Below, one piece after another: positions 26,365 through 35,991 of a stretch of DNA of 64,000 nt. The translations under genes and the position numbers were made by a program. Each line of letters begins with the position of its first letter. Positions within the stretch are counted from its first letter, which is position 1. This DNA is from JAGWBF01 sp965116325. Lineage in GTDB: Bacteria; Chloroflexota; Dehalococcoidia; Lucifugimonadales; JAGWBF01. The notes beneath the pieces were generated by a model. It made no database searches, was not told where the DNA came from, and saw only the letters and a program-made list of their open reading frames with translations. Location: positions 372,001-436,000 of the forward strand of contig OZ220675.1 of NCBI GenBank assembly GCA_965116325.1. The letters run 5' to 3'.

Positions 26365-26403
26365 TTACCTTCTACCTCAAGTAACTCAGGTTTGGAAACA
26401 GAT

Positions 26404-27357
26404 CTATTTCTTCGGTTCCAGCTTGCGGAATATTCGCCGGACGTTCTCCACGTTGGGCACCATCTTGTGGAAGATGGGGGGCATCTTGCCCCGCACGAGG
26501 GCACGCAAGCCGACGGGCGCAAAGCTCTGCATAGCGCGGATGTTGAACATCCCTACCGTCTTTACCGGCAGCTTCAGCTCATCCAGCCGTCCGCTATGGG
26601 AAACCAGCTCGACGAAGGCGTCGGTGTGGCGGGCCCCAATCTCCTTGTCGAACCCTGCGTTCATGGCCCGGTCCCGCATCGCCATGATGCGGTCCATAGG
26701 CGCCACTCCCTTGGGGCACACCTGGACGCACTCCATGCAGCGGGTGCAGTCCCATATGCCGGAGTACTGGCGCAGGCTGTCCAGCCGTGACTTCTCCTCG
26801 GCATCCCGGGGATCTGCCACGAATCGGTAAGCCTTGGCCAGGGCGGCAGGCCCCAGGAAGTTCGAGTCCACTTCGAGCACCGTGCAGTCGGAGACGCAGG
26901 CGCCGCACAGAATGCAGCCCATGACTCCGGCCAGGTGCAGCATGTCTTCATTGGGGGCCAGGTACTCGCCCTCGGGCTCGGGACCCTCTGGCTGAAGCCA
27001 CGGGTCGACGGCCTTCACCTTATCCCAGAACGGAGTCATGTCAACTACAAGGTCCTTCACCACTTCCATGTTGCCCATGGGTTCAACCGTGACGCTCCCG
27101 CCGTTGGGGGCGATCTCGATCACCCTGGTCTTGCAAGCAAGCTGGGCATGGCCATTGACTCTCATGGAACAGGAACCGCAGATGGCGCTTCTGCAGGAGC
27201 ACCGCAGAGAGAGGGTGCCGTCGATGTCTTCCCTGATGTTGATAAGGGTATCCAGGACGGTGGTGTACTCATCCACCTCAACCTTGTACTCCGACCAGTA
27301 GGAGGCAGGTTCTTCGGCTTCCGGATCGTATCGTCGTACCTTTACGGCCAGCTCCAT
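26404..27357 (-). CDS. sdhB: Succinate dehydrogenase/fumarate reductase iron-sulfur subunit
   Basis: A 317-residue iron-sulfur protein. The N-terminal [2Fe-2S] ligands are in LRCSCRSAICGSCSMRVNG, the [4Fe-4S] cluster in GCILCGACVSDCTV, and a second cluster in CTRCMECVQVCPKG. It passes electrons from SdhA to the HdrB-like subunit. The ATG at 27357 shares its A with the sdhA TGA (TGATG), showing translational coupling and a genuine TGA stop. A C-terminal tail of about 80 residues is longer than in E. coli SdhB. Confidence 0.92.
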   Translation of the reverse strand: MELAVKVRRYDPEAEEPASYWSEYKVEVDEYTTVLDTLINIREDIDGTLSLRCSCRSAICGSCSMRVNGHAQLACKTRVIEIAPNGGSVTVEPMGNMEVVKDLVVDMTPFWDKVKAVDPWLQPEGPEPEGEYLAPNEDMLHLAGVMGCILCGACVSDCTVLEVDSNFLGPAALAKAYRFVADPRDAEEKSRLDSLRQYSGIWDCTRCMECVQVCPKGVAPMDRIMAMRDRAMNAGFDKEIGARHTDAFVELVSHSGRLDELKLPVKTVGMFNIRAMQSFAPVGLRALVRGKMPPIFHKMVPNVENVRRIFRKLEPKK

Positions 27358-29036
27358 CAATATTTCCTTTCCTCAGGCGTCCACTGGGTGATCACCACCG
27401 GGCTGTAGGAGATTTCCGGGCCTGCGGGAGTCGATGTTACCAGGATGTGCTTGAGCCAGTCGGCATCGTTCCTCTCAGCGAAGTCCGTGCGGGAGTGAGC
27501 CCCCCTGCTCTCTTTTCGTTCCAGGGCGCTGACGGCAATAGCTTCTGCGCAGTCCAGCATCAGGCCCAGCTCAAGGTCAAACACCATGTCGGTGTTGAAG
27601 GTGCGCCCCTTGTCTTCCACAGGTACGGTCGCGTACCTGTCTTTGAGCTGCTGTATGGTGTCCAGGGCTTCCTTCATGCCGTTCTCATCCCGGTACACAC
27701 CCAGGTGGTCATTCATGGTAGTGCCCATATCCAGGCGGATCTTGGCGACACGGTCGCCGTTAGCATCCCTTGACATCATCTCCGCCAGGCGCTTCTCTTC
27801 CTGTTCCACCAGTCCCTCGACATCCAAGGCCTCATGCTCTGCGCCGCGGTATGTCTCGGCGGCATGGTTTCCGGCACGGTGTCCAAACACCACGGTGTCC
27901 AGCAGCGAGTTGGCGCCCAGGCGATTACCCCCGTGAACGCTGACACAGGCGCATTCGCCGGCAGCATAGATACCGGGGACGCTGGTTAGGCCGTCAACGT
28001 CGGTCTTGATCCCGCCCATCTGGTAGTGCATTCCCGGCTGAACAGGAATGGGCTCCTGGGTTATGTCAATTCCCAACAGATCCAAGCCTATGTCGTAAAT
28101 CTGGGAGAGTTTCTCCTTGATGAGCTTCTCTCCCAGGTGCCGGCAGTCCAGCAGCACGGAGCCGTTGACGCCGTTGCCCTCGGCAATCTCTATGGTTTCG
28201 GAGCGGGACACTACGTCCCTGGATGCCAGCTCCATCATGTTGGGAGCGTACCTCTCCATGAACCGCTCACCGTCCTTGTTGAGCAGGTAAGCTCCCTCAC
28301 CCCGCGCTCCTTCGGTGATGAGCACTCCGCTGCCCTTGAGCGTTGTCGGGTGATACTGGACCATCTCCATGTCCATGAGGGGCACCCCGGCCCTGTAAGC
28401 CAGGGCTATGCCATCGCCGGTGACGATCAGCGCATTGGTGCTGGGTTCGAACACGCGGCCCAGCCCTCCAGTGCACAGGATCACGCTCTTGGCCTTGATC
28501 AGGTACACCCGGCCGGTGCGGATTTCCATGGCCAGGACCCCGCAGCACTTGCCCTCCTGCATGACCAGGGAGGTTACGAACCACTCTTCGTAGCTGGTGA
28601 CGTCCGACTTGAGAAGCTGCTCGTAGAGCACATGAAGGATTGCCTGGCCGGTAAAGTCGGCCACGAAGAAGGTGCGCGCCCGCCTTTGGCCCCCGAAGGC
28701 TCTGGTGCCCAGGCGTCCCTCATCATCCCTGTTGAAAATCACGCCCATGTGCTCGAGGGCTATAAGCTCCTCGCCCGCAACCTGGCACATCAGCTCGATG
28801 GAGTCCTGGTCTCCCAGGTAGTCGCTGCCCTTTACTGTGTCGTAGGCGTGCTCTTCCCAAGCGTCGCCGCGGTCCACCAGGGCTGCGTTTATGCCGCCCT
28901 GGGCGGCATTAGAGTGGCTGCGCACGGGATACACCTTGCTGATGATCCCCGTGTTGGCTCCCATCTGCTGGGCAGCCAGGGCCGCTCTCATTCCTGCCAG
29001 GCCGGCGCCCACTACCAGCACATCATGCTCAAGCAT
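27357..29036 (-). CDS. sdhA: Succinate dehydrogenase/fumarate reductase flavoprotein subunit
   Basis: A 559-residue flavoprotein oxidising succinate to fumarate or the reverse. It starts EHDVLVVGAGLAGMRAAL, and the covalent-FAD His is in VRSHSNAAQGGINAAL. The substrate/active-site stretch GARGEGAYLLNKDGERFM and the YAAGECACVSVHGGNRLGANSLLDTVVFG flavin loop are intact. It sits downstream of nadK and the nudix gene on the same strand, with an 80-base gap to the latter, and leads the sdhABE group. Confidence 0.94.
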   Translation of the reverse strand: MLEHDVLVVGAGLAGMRAALAAQQMGANTGIISKVYPVRSHSNAAQGGINAALVDRGDAWEEHAYDTVKGSDYLGDQDSIELMCQVAGEELIALEHMGVIFNRDDEGRLGTRAFGGQRRARTFFVADFTGQAILHVLYEQLLKSDVTSYEEWFVTSLVMQEGKCCGVLAMEIRTGRVYLIKAKSVILCTGGLGRVFEPSTNALIVTGDGIALAYRAGVPLMDMEMVQYHPTTLKGSGVLITEGARGEGAYLLNKDGERFMERYAPNMMELASRDVVSRSETIEIAEGNGVNGSVLLDCRHLGEKLIKEKLSQIYDIGLDLLGIDITQEPIPVQPGMHYQMGGIKTDVDGLTSVPGIYAAGECACVSVHGGNRLGANSLLDTVVFGHRAGNHAAETYRGAEHEALDVEGLVEQEEKRLAEMMSRDANGDRVAKIRLDMGTTMNDHLGVYRDENGMKEALDTIQQLKDRYATVPVEDKGRTFNTDMVFDLELGLMLDCAEAIAVSALERKESRGAHSRTDFAERNDADWLKHILVTSTPAGPEISYSPVVITQWTPEERKY

Positions 29037-29116
29037 ACTCTATCGGTCCTACCTTACTGCTTTGTTGATAAGCACCCGGGAGGCCAACTCCCTTTGTCTT
29101 TAGAGGCCGCTGCGGG

Positions 29117-29665
29117 TCAGCCCGCATCACGCAAATGCATCGCCATCATCAGCGCAGCGATGCTCTTCGCATCCTTGATGGTACCTTCTTTGATCAGCCC
29201 TGGCACCTTGGCCAAAGCTACGTGTTCGACCCGGATATCTTCATCCTCGTCCGCCGGAAGGGAGCTGGGGAATAGGCCGGTCGCCGTATAGGCGTGCATC
29301 AGCTCCGTGCTGAAGCCTGGGCTGATCCAGAACCTGGACAGCAACTCCAGATGGGTTGCCGAGTACCCAGTCTCTTCCTGGAGCTCCCTCAGGACCGTCT
29401 CCTCGGAGAGCTCCCCATCCTCCACATTTCCCGCGGGAATCTCCAGCAGTACCTGTTCTACCGCTTTGCGGTACTGGCGCACCATGACAATATTCCGTTC
29501 GTCTTCATAGGGAACGATGCACACGCAGGGGCGATGCTCTACGATCTCTCGGACGCTCTGACCGCCCCGCCCAAGGCTGACGTCATCTACCCGTACGTTG
29601 AATATCCTTCCCTGGAAGGCCATGCGGCTGGTCAAGGTGAGCTCGGGCTGGAGTTCGGACGTCAT
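29117..29665 (-). CDS. Nudix hydrolase, ADP-ribose-pyrophosphatase type
   Basis: The 182-residue protein has the Nudix box GNVEDGELSEETVLRELQEETGY at about residues 78-100, complete with REL.EE.G. The upstream VRQYRKAVEQVLLEIPAGNVE and the downstream WISPGFSTELMHAYTATGL match the ADP-ribose/NudF subgroup. It would cleave ADP-ribose-like dinucleotides. It starts five bases after the nadK stop, so NAD phosphorylation and NAD-derivative turnover are cotranscribed. Confidence 0.9.
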   Translation of the reverse strand: MTSELQPELTLTSRMAFQGRIFNVRVDDVSLGRGGQSVREIVEHRPCVCIVPYEDERNIVMVRQYRKAVEQVLLEIPAGNVEDGELSEETVLRELQEETGYSATHLELLSRFWISPGFSTELMHAYTATGLFPSSLPADEDEDIRVEHVALAKVPGLIKEGTIKDAKSIAALMMAMHLRDAG

Positions 29666-29670
29666 CGTAC

Positions 29671-30564
29671 CTAGTACTGGATAGCCCTTGTGGTGCTTGC
29701 GCCTTCGCCGAAACCCAGCCGTTGGGTCAGGGTTTCAAAGAAGTGAATCGGCGGATTAGCCCGGAGAAACAGGGCTGCCCGGGAGCTTGCTTGTACCTCT
29801 ACGGAAGCTCCTGCTGGAAGGTCGGCGTCTACGTAGCCGTCCACGCTCAGCGTGGCGCTGTGGTCGGTCTGGACGACCAGGTCGATGGTGGAGGACGCTG
29901 GCAGCACCATGGCCGATGCCATTCCGACGTGGGGCGCTATGGGCTTCAGGACCATCTCGTCAGCGAGGGGCCACAGGATCGGACCGCCTACCGAAAGGTT
30001 GTATCCTGTGCTTCCCGTCGCTGTGGAGACGATCACCGCATCTGCACGGAACTCGGTAATGAAGGCGCTGTTAATGTAGGTGGCGATGGAAACGAGCCGG
30101 GACACGGCTCCTCGCCCGACGACCACATCGTTCAAGGCATGACATTTTTGCTGTCCTGCCATCGAAAGATAGTTGCTGCCTCCCCTACCATCGGACAGGG
30201 TACGCACCTGCAGCATGCACCTTTCTTCCACCCGCATGTCCCCTTCGAGAAACTGGGGTACCTTATCGAAAGCTTCGTGGGCTTCGATCTCCGTCATAAA
30301 GCCCAACCTGCCCATGTTGATACCCAGTATGGGGATTCGGTTGGGAACGGCCACCCTGGCGGCGCGGATTATGGTGCCATCTCCGCCTATGGTGATAATG
30401 AGGTCAGTTTCTTCGGCACTCGTCAGGTCTTCGTCGGCCTCAGTTGCGGCACACTGCCAGGACCTGTCGCCAAGGTCCAAGCGTTCGACCAGGGCGTTTG
30501 CCATTTCGCGGGCTTCTGATATGCGGTCGTTGTAGATGAAACCGATGGTCTGAAGAGAGGCCAT
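29671..30564 (-). CDS. nadK: NAD kinase
   Basis: A 297-residue ATP- or polyphosphate-dependent NAD kinase that makes NADP. The GGDG motif is in ITIGGDGTIIRAARV (about residues 57-71), followed by LGINMGRLGFMTEI, HALNDVVVGRGAVSR and STATGSTGYNLSVGGPIL. All are diagnostic. It is the first gene of the predicted nadK-nudix-sdhABE unit behind a TTGACA-17-TAGACT promoter. Confidence 0.95.
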   Translation of the reverse strand: MASLQTIGFIYNDRISEAREMANALVERLDLGDRSWQCAATEADEDLTSAEETDLIITIGGDGTIIRAARVAVPNRIPILGINMGRLGFMTEIEAHEAFDKVPQFLEGDMRVEERCMLQVRTLSDGRGGSNYLSMAGQQKCHALNDVVVGRGAVSRLVSIATYINSAFITEFRADAVIVSTATGSTGYNLSVGGPILWPLADEMVLKPIAPHVGMASAMVLPASSTIDLVVQTDHSATLSVDGYVDADLPAGASVEVQASSRAALFLRANPPIHFFETLTQRLGFGEGASTTRAIQY

Positions 30565-30620
30565 TTACCGCTTCCGGGGGAGCGATTTCCCCAGGGCAAT
30601 GCTAGCTAATTGACTACGGA

Positions 30621-30649
30621 AGTCTAGCATTGGCCTACGTAAGTGTCAA
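30621..30649 (-). promoter_or_regulatory. Predicted promoter of the nadK-nudix-sdh unit
   Basis: Perfect TTGACA (30649-30644), 17 bases, TAGACT (30626-30621) on the minus strand, with a leader of about 50 bases before nadK. Confidence 0.75.
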
Positions 30650-30690
30650 TAAAGTTTGACCCTCTCAGGCGCTCCATAGTCCCTGGCCGA

Positions 30691-32214
30691 TCAGCCAATT
30701 GGGAGAAGCCCGACATACTCAACCACCGCGGTGCCGAGGGTCTCAGAAGACAGTTCAACCAGCCTCAGAAGCGGTCCCGGCAGAAAGCCGAAGACCAGCA
30801 CACCCAAGGCGGACACCCCCAAGGCCAGCTTCAGGGACGGGGATGTGGGCACGCCTTCTTCGGACGTAGGCGGGTCCAGGTACATGGTCCTTACGACCCT
30901 CAGATAGTAGTAGGCCGAAACTACTGTGTTGGCTACCCCCACCACCACCAACCAGAGCAGCCCACTCTCCAGGGCCGAGCCGAAGATGTAAAGCTTGGCA
31001 ATGAATATGCCAGTCGGTGGCACGCCAATTAGGGCAACCAGGGACAACGCCAGCGCAAAGGCCAGCACAGGAGCCCTGCGGCTGATCCCGCCAAAGTCCG
31101 AAATCTGATCGCTGCCGACCTTGTTGGCAATGGCCATAACGGCGAAGAAGGCAGCGAGGTTGGTTGCAGCATAGGCGCCCAGATAGTAGAGCACGCTGCT
31201 CGGGCCGGAGGTATCGCCATCAGCCGTAGTAGGTGCGATGGCCGCCAAACCCACCAGCAAGTATCCTGCATGGGCAATAGTGCTGTAGGCCAGCAGCCTC
31301 TTTACGCTGCTCTGCGCAATGGCCACAAGGTTGCCTATCGTCATGGATGCGGTGGCCATGGCGGCCAAGAGCAACTGCCAGTCAAGCTGGAACACCTCGA
31401 AACCGACGTAGAGCACCCTTAAGAGCACCGCAAAACCGGCGGCCTTGCTGGCCACGGACAGATAGGCCGTCACTGGGGTTGGAGCGCCCTCGTACACATC
31501 GGGTACCCACATGTGGAAGGGCGCCGCCGATATCTTGAAGCCCAAGCCGGCGATGATCAGCACTACTCCCAGCAGGAGGGCCGAACTGCCTCCGAATATC
31601 TGCCCAGGCTCCGTCAGGGAGGTAGCCTGGCGGGCGATCTCACCCAGGAAGGTGGTCCCTGTGTACCCGTACACCAGGGCGATGCCGTACAGGAGCAGGG
31701 CGGAGCTAGTGGCGCTCAGGACAAGGAACTTGAGCCCCGATTCGCTGGAGCGGGATGTCTTGAGAAAGGCCGCAAGGGCTATCAGGGGAAGGGTAGTCAG
31801 CTCCAGGGCTACGTAGATCGTTATGAGTTCTTCAGTAGCCGCCAGAAGCATCATCCCCGTGGCGGAGAACAGCAGCAGGCCGTAGTACTCACCCCGGTGT
31901 TCCCTCATGTACCTGGCATAGTCCGACGACGCCAGCACCACCAGGGCGGCCACACCCAGCACAAGGAACTTGAAGAACAGGGCGAACCGGTCCACGACCA
32001 GGGTGCCAAATATGCCCACCAGCCTGTTGTCGGGCTGGTCGGCAACATCCATCCACAACCAGAGGCTCAGGCCCAACGGGAGCATAAGGCCGACTGCGGC
32101 GATTATCCCTAGGAGGCCCTTCTGCTTCACGAAAAGGTCAAGAGCGATAACCAGCAGGGCCAAGCCAACGAGAGCTATCTCCGGTGAAAGAAGGCGGACA
32201 TCTTCGGTGGTCAT
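30691..32214 (-). CDS. nuoN: NADH-quinone oxidoreductase subunit N
   Basis: A 507-residue antiporter-like membrane subunit of complex I with about 14 helices. The core proton-channel pattern FKISAAPFHMWVPDVYEGAPTPVTAYLSVASKAAGFAVLLR and KRLLAYSTIAHAGYLL is clear. It is the last gene of the nuo operon. Its ATG overlaps the nuoM TGA by four bases (ATGA). Confidence 0.95.
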   Translation of the reverse strand: MTTEDVRLLSPEIALVGLALLVIALDLFVKQKGLLGIIAAVGLMLPLGLSLWLWMDVADQPDNRLVGIFGTLVVDRFALFFKFLVLGVAALVVLASSDYARYMREHRGEYYGLLLFSATGMMLLAATEELITIYVALELTTLPLIALAAFLKTSRSSESGLKFLVLSATSSALLLYGIALVYGYTGTTFLGEIARQATSLTEPGQIFGGSSALLLGVVLIIAGLGFKISAAPFHMWVPDVYEGAPTPVTAYLSVASKAAGFAVLLRVLYVGFEVFQLDWQLLLAAMATASMTIGNLVAIAQSSVKRLLAYSTIAHAGYLLVGLAAIAPTTADGDTSGPSSVLYYLGAYAATNLAAFFAVMAIANKVGSDQISDFGGISRRAPVLAFALALSLVALIGVPPTGIFIAKLYIFGSALESGLLWLVVVGVANTVVSAYYYLRVVRTMYLDPPTSEEGVPTSPSLKLALGVSALGVLVFGFLPGPLLRLVELSSETLGTAVVEYVGLLPIG

Positions 32215-33773
32215 TTGCCCGCACTCACAAGGTCAGTTACTTGAGAAAGCTGGGCAATGCCAGCGCCAAAGTAGTCCGTAAGGAGAGACGGATACACTCC
32301 GATCACAATTATGCTTGCGGTCAGCATCACCGCCGGCGCAGCCTCCAGGATGCTGGCATCGGTGATCGTGTCGAATCGCTCCTTCCGCGGGCCGAAGAGC
32401 ACTCGCTCCAGCATCCACAGGATGTAGCCCGCGGCTATGACTATTCCGACCGCGGCCAGGGCTGTAGGCCATGCAAAGGCCTTGAAGCTCCCGAGGAACA
32501 CCATCACCTCCGCCACGAAGCCGCTCAGCCCGGGCAGTCCGAGAGACGCCAGTCCCGCAACGAGGAACCCACAGGCGACAAGAGGCATCCTGCCGGCAAG
32601 CCCACCCAGGTCCGGGATGTATCGGGTGTGGGCTTTCTCGTACACCAATCCCACCAACAGGAAGAGCAGCCCCGTTATGGTGCCGTGGGTGAACATCTGC
32701 ATGCTGGCCCCGGCCAAGGCCAGATCAGCTACGTTCTCCGAGTCGGAACCGAAAAGGGCTCCGCCTCCGACACCTACGGCAACGCCCAACAGCACCAGCC
32801 CCATGTGGCTCACGCTGCTGTAGGCGATCAGGCGCTTCAGGTCGGTCTGGCGCAGGGTCACGATGGCCCCGTAAAGGACGCCAATCACCGCCAGCACCGC
32901 CAGCACCCAAGCGTAGGTCTGGGCATGCTCCAGCTCGGGGAACATTCCCACACACACCCTGATGAGTCCATACCCACCCATCTTAAGCAGCACCCCGGCC
33001 AGCATGACGCTGACCGCTGTGGGCGCATCGGTATGGGCGTCGGGCAGCCATGTGTGCACCGGCCACACCGGGAGCTTTATTGCGAAGGCGACGACGAAGA
33101 ACCAGAAAATAAAGCCCACAGGGACTACCGATGAGCTGCTGATCCCCATCAAGGACAGCTGGGTCATGTCAAAGGTGGCCACATCCGAGGTGAGGGCTAC
33201 CGCCACGATACCCACCAGCATGAAAGCCCCGCCCAGGATGGTGAAGATGAGAAACTTCATCGCGGAGTACTCTTTGCGCCCGGTGCCCCACACGGAGATG
33301 AGCATATACATGGGTACCAGCTCCAGCTCCCAGAAGAGGAAGAACAGCAGGAAGTCCTGGGCTGTGAATACGCCCATGACCGCCGTCTGCAATATCAACA
33401 GCCAGAAGAAGTACTCTTTGACCCTGGTCTGGATGCTCCAGGACGCAAGCACTGCCGCCAAGCCTAGGAGCCCCGTCAGCAGCACCAGCGGGGCGCTCAG
33501 ACCATCCACTGCCAGGTGATAGCTGGCCGTGAAGGATGCATCTCCAAAGATCGAGCCTTCGCCGAACCAGTTGAACCGATCGATCATCTGGAACCGCTCG
33601 GCGCCTCCCCGGTCATAAAGGGATAGCACCAGCCCCGACAGCACAAGGTCCGCCAGGAGCACCAGGGTGGCAAATACGCGCACCTTCCCACTGCCCCTCA
33701 GGAGTGCAGCGATCACTATCGCTCCCACCATGGGCAGGAAGACGGTCGCTGTCAAAAGGCCGTTAAATTCCAA
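32211..33773 (-). CDS. nuoM: NADH-quinone oxidoreductase subunit M
   Basis: A 520-residue antiporter-like subunit. It has FFLFWELELVPMYMLISVWG with the key Glu, AFAIKLPVWPVHTWLPDAHTDAPTAVSVMLAGVLLKMGGYGL and KRLIAYSSVSHMGLVLLG. The start lies 26 bases after the nuoL stop. Confidence 0.95.
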   Translation of the reverse strand: MEFNGLLTATVFLPMVGAIVIAALLRGSGKVRVFATLVLLADLVLSGLVLSLYDRGGAERFQMIDRFNWFGEGSIFGDASFTASYHLAVDGLSAPLVLLTGLLGLAAVLASWSIQTRVKEYFFWLLILQTAVMGVFTAQDFLLFFLFWELELVPMYMLISVWGTGRKEYSAMKFLIFTILGGAFMLVGIVAVALTSDVATFDMTQLSLMGISSSSVVPVGFIFWFFVVAFAIKLPVWPVHTWLPDAHTDAPTAVSVMLAGVLLKMGGYGLIRVCVGMFPELEHAQTYAWVLAVLAVIGVLYGAIVTLRQTDLKRLIAYSSVSHMGLVLLGVAVGVGGGALFGSDSENVADLALAGASMQMFTHGTITGLLFLLVGLVYEKAHTRYIPDLGGLAGRMPLVACGFLVAGLASLGLPGLSGFVAEVMVFLGSFKAFAWPTALAAVGIVIAAGYILWMLERVLFGPRKERFDTITDASILEAAPAVMLTASIIVIGVYPSLLTDYFGAGIAQLSQVTDLVSAGK

Positions 33774-33799
33774 TTACAACCACCAGATTGCCATTTCCC

Positions 33800-35767
33800 C
33801 TAAATCCGCATGAAGGCAAAGAATACCCCTCCGATGACTATCGCCCCTAAGGTGACAACCACCACGTAACCCTGGGCTTGACCCGTCTGAAGCAGGGCCA
33901 CTACCCGCCCGAAATTCCTGGAAGACCAGCCAATAGTCTCGGCAAAGTTGTCGACGATCTTCCGGTCGATCCAGTCCAGGGTTCCACACACGACGCCGTA
34001 GAAACCGCGCCGAGTGACTGCTCCTTCGAACAGCTCATCCATGTAGTACTTGCGGGCAAGCAGGTTGTGTACAGCTCTGAAGGGTGCGCCCAACAGTCCC
34101 GGCAGAAGGTTCGGGACTATGAACAGGAAGGCTGCAACGCATATTCCCAAGACCGCCACGGCGATGGAGATCACCGCCAGCAGGAAAATAACGTCGGACT
34201 TGCCTCCCAGGAAATCCGCAAACCAGTGGGCAGGGATACCCAGGATGCCTACGACGGGGTTAACCAGGCCCCCTACCACCACCGAGGCCACGGCAAGGAG
34301 GCCCATGGGCAGCACCATAACCCAGGGAGACTCGGCCAGATGAACGCTGTGCCCCGCATCCGGCGAGGCAGTGCCGGCATTCTGTTCCTCAGCCTCTACG
34401 CCCCCACGGAACTCCCCGTGGAAGGTCATGAACACCATCCTGAAGATGTAGAAGGCGGTCATGGGGACAGCGGCGAAGAGGAGCCAGAACACCACCATGT
34501 CAACCGTGGAGCCGCCGGTCCAGGCGTGGGCCAGAATCTCATCCTTGCTCCAGAAACCGGACAAGGGGAAGATCCCTGCCAAGCTCAGCGAACCGATAAT
34601 CACGAGGACGTAGGTCCAGGGCATGTATTTGCGGAGACCACCCATGTAGCGCATGTCAAAGGTGCCGCTGGCATGGTTCACGCTGCCGGCGCCCATGAAC
34701 AGCAGGGCCTTGAAGAAGGCGTGGGTGAACAGGTGGAAGATTGCGGGGACGTAAGCGCCGACCCCCAGGGCCGCGACCATGTACCCAAGCTGGCTGATGG
34801 TGGAGTAGGCCAGGACCCGCTTGATGTCGTTCATCACCAAGCCCATGGTGGCCGCGAATATGGCGGTTACCGCCCCGACCACGGCAATGATCTGCATAGC
34901 ATCAACTGACGCCTCGACCACGGGGAAGAAGCGCGCTATCAGGAACACGCCCGCAGCAACCATCGTGGCTGCGTGGATAAGAGCGCTGACGGGCGTAGGA
35001 CCTTCCATTGCATCAGGCAGCCATATGTGGAGCGGGAACTGGGCCGACTTGCCCGCCGCACCGGCGAATATCCCCATTACCATCAAGGTGAGGGCCGTCC
35101 CCGCAATCAGACCTAGCTGCACGCCAGCAGATATGTCGGCAATCTCCAGGGCGTTCAGCCCGTTTTCGGCAAAGGCGGAGGTGTTGAAGAACAGGTAGAG
35201 GATGGCAATCAAGAAGCCCAGGTCCCCGATACGGGTAACAATAAAGGCCTTCTTGGCTGCCGCGGCGGCCGCGGGCCTGGTGAACCAGAACCCGATAAGG
35301 AGATATGAGCACACTCCGACAAGCTCCCAGAACACGTACAGCTGCACCACATTGCTGGCGATCACCAGCCCAATCATGGAAGCTGTAAACAGGGACATAA
35401 GGGCGTAGTACCGGGCGAACCCCGGGTCGCCCTTCATGTAGCCGAGGGAGTACACCTGCACCATCAGGCTTACCCCGGTAACCACAACCAGCATAATTGC
35501 GGTCAGGGGGTCCAGGATGATGCCCAGGTTAATCTGCAGTGAGCCTAAGGCCAGCCATTCGTGGGGCGTGAAGAATACCTCGCCATTCTCAATGACGGAG
35601 CCCAGGGCCATCAGCGACAGGGCGAACGAAGCGCCAATGGTCGTGATTGTAGTAAGGGCGGCCAGTTGGGAGAACCGGTTAAGAAATGGCCGGATTAACA
35701 GCGCAATTGCTACAAAGGAGCCCAGCGGCAGAAGGAATATAGCCCAGACGGCTGCCTCTTGGATCAT
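33800..35767 (-). CDS. nuoL: NADH-quinone oxidoreductase subunit L
   Basis: A 655-residue antiporter-like subunit with the long C-terminal lateral helix. It shows FWELVGVCSYLLIGFWF, GKSAQFPLHIWLPDAMEGPTPVSALIHAATMVAAGVFLIAR and KRVLAYSTISQLGYMVAALGVGAY. It begins one base after the stop of the small DUF2007-like gene, so the two are tightly coupled. Confidence 0.95.
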   Translation of the reverse strand: MIQEAAVWAIFLLPLGSFVAIALLIRPFLNRFSQLAALTTITTIGASFALSLMALGSVIENGEVFFTPHEWLALGSLQINLGIILDPLTAIMLVVVTGVSLMVQVYSLGYMKGDPGFARYYALMSLFTASMIGLVIASNVVQLYVFWELVGVCSYLLIGFWFTRPAAAAAAKKAFIVTRIGDLGFLIAILYLFFNTSAFAENGLNALEIADISAGVQLGLIAGTALTLMVMGIFAGAAGKSAQFPLHIWLPDAMEGPTPVSALIHAATMVAAGVFLIARFFPVVEASVDAMQIIAVVGAVTAIFAATMGLVMNDIKRVLAYSTISQLGYMVAALGVGAYVPAIFHLFTHAFFKALLFMGAGSVNHASGTFDMRYMGGLRKYMPWTYVLVIIGSLSLAGIFPLSGFWSKDEILAHAWTGGSTVDMVVFWLLFAAVPMTAFYIFRMVFMTFHGEFRGGVEAEEQNAGTASPDAGHSVHLAESPWVMVLPMGLLAVASVVVGGLVNPVVGILGIPAHWFADFLGGKSDVIFLLAVISIAVAVLGICVAAFLFIVPNLLPGLLGAPFRAVHNLLARKYYMDELFEGAVTRRGFYGVVCGTLDWIDRKIVDNFAETIGWSSRNFGRVVALLQTGQAQGYVVVVTLGAIVIGGVFFAFMRI

Positions 35768-35768
35768 C

Positions 35769-35963
35769 TTACAGCTTCCTCAGTATCTCCTCTGCTACAT
35801 GTTCCCTGCCCTTGGGCACCATGATCCGGAAAGGTGTCCGATCAGCCCAATCGAGGATGTCCCCTTCGGGCAGGATGCGCGTAGGCAGGCCCTCTCCCTC
35901 CAAGACTTCCTTCCACATCTCGGCTGTCATCAGGTTGGACACCTTCTTGAACTCGGTCCACAT
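35769..35963 (-). CDS. Small DUF2007-like protein inside the nuo operon
   Basis: A 64-residue soluble protein inserted between nuoK and nuoL. The pattern LMTAEMWKEVLEGEGLPTRILPEG...TPFRIMVPKGREHVAEEILRKL resembles the ferredoxin-like DUF2007 (PF09413) domain, a putative signal-transducing protein. It has no cysteine or membrane segment. The 1-base spacing to nuoL implies coupled translation. A regulatory or assembly role in complex I is only inference. Confidence 0.7.
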   Translation of the reverse strand: MWTEFKKVSNLMTAEMWKEVLEGEGLPTRILPEGDILDWADRTPFRIMVPKGREHVAEEILRKL

Positions 35964-35991
35964 ACTGCCTTCCCGCTACTCTTGTTCTCGT

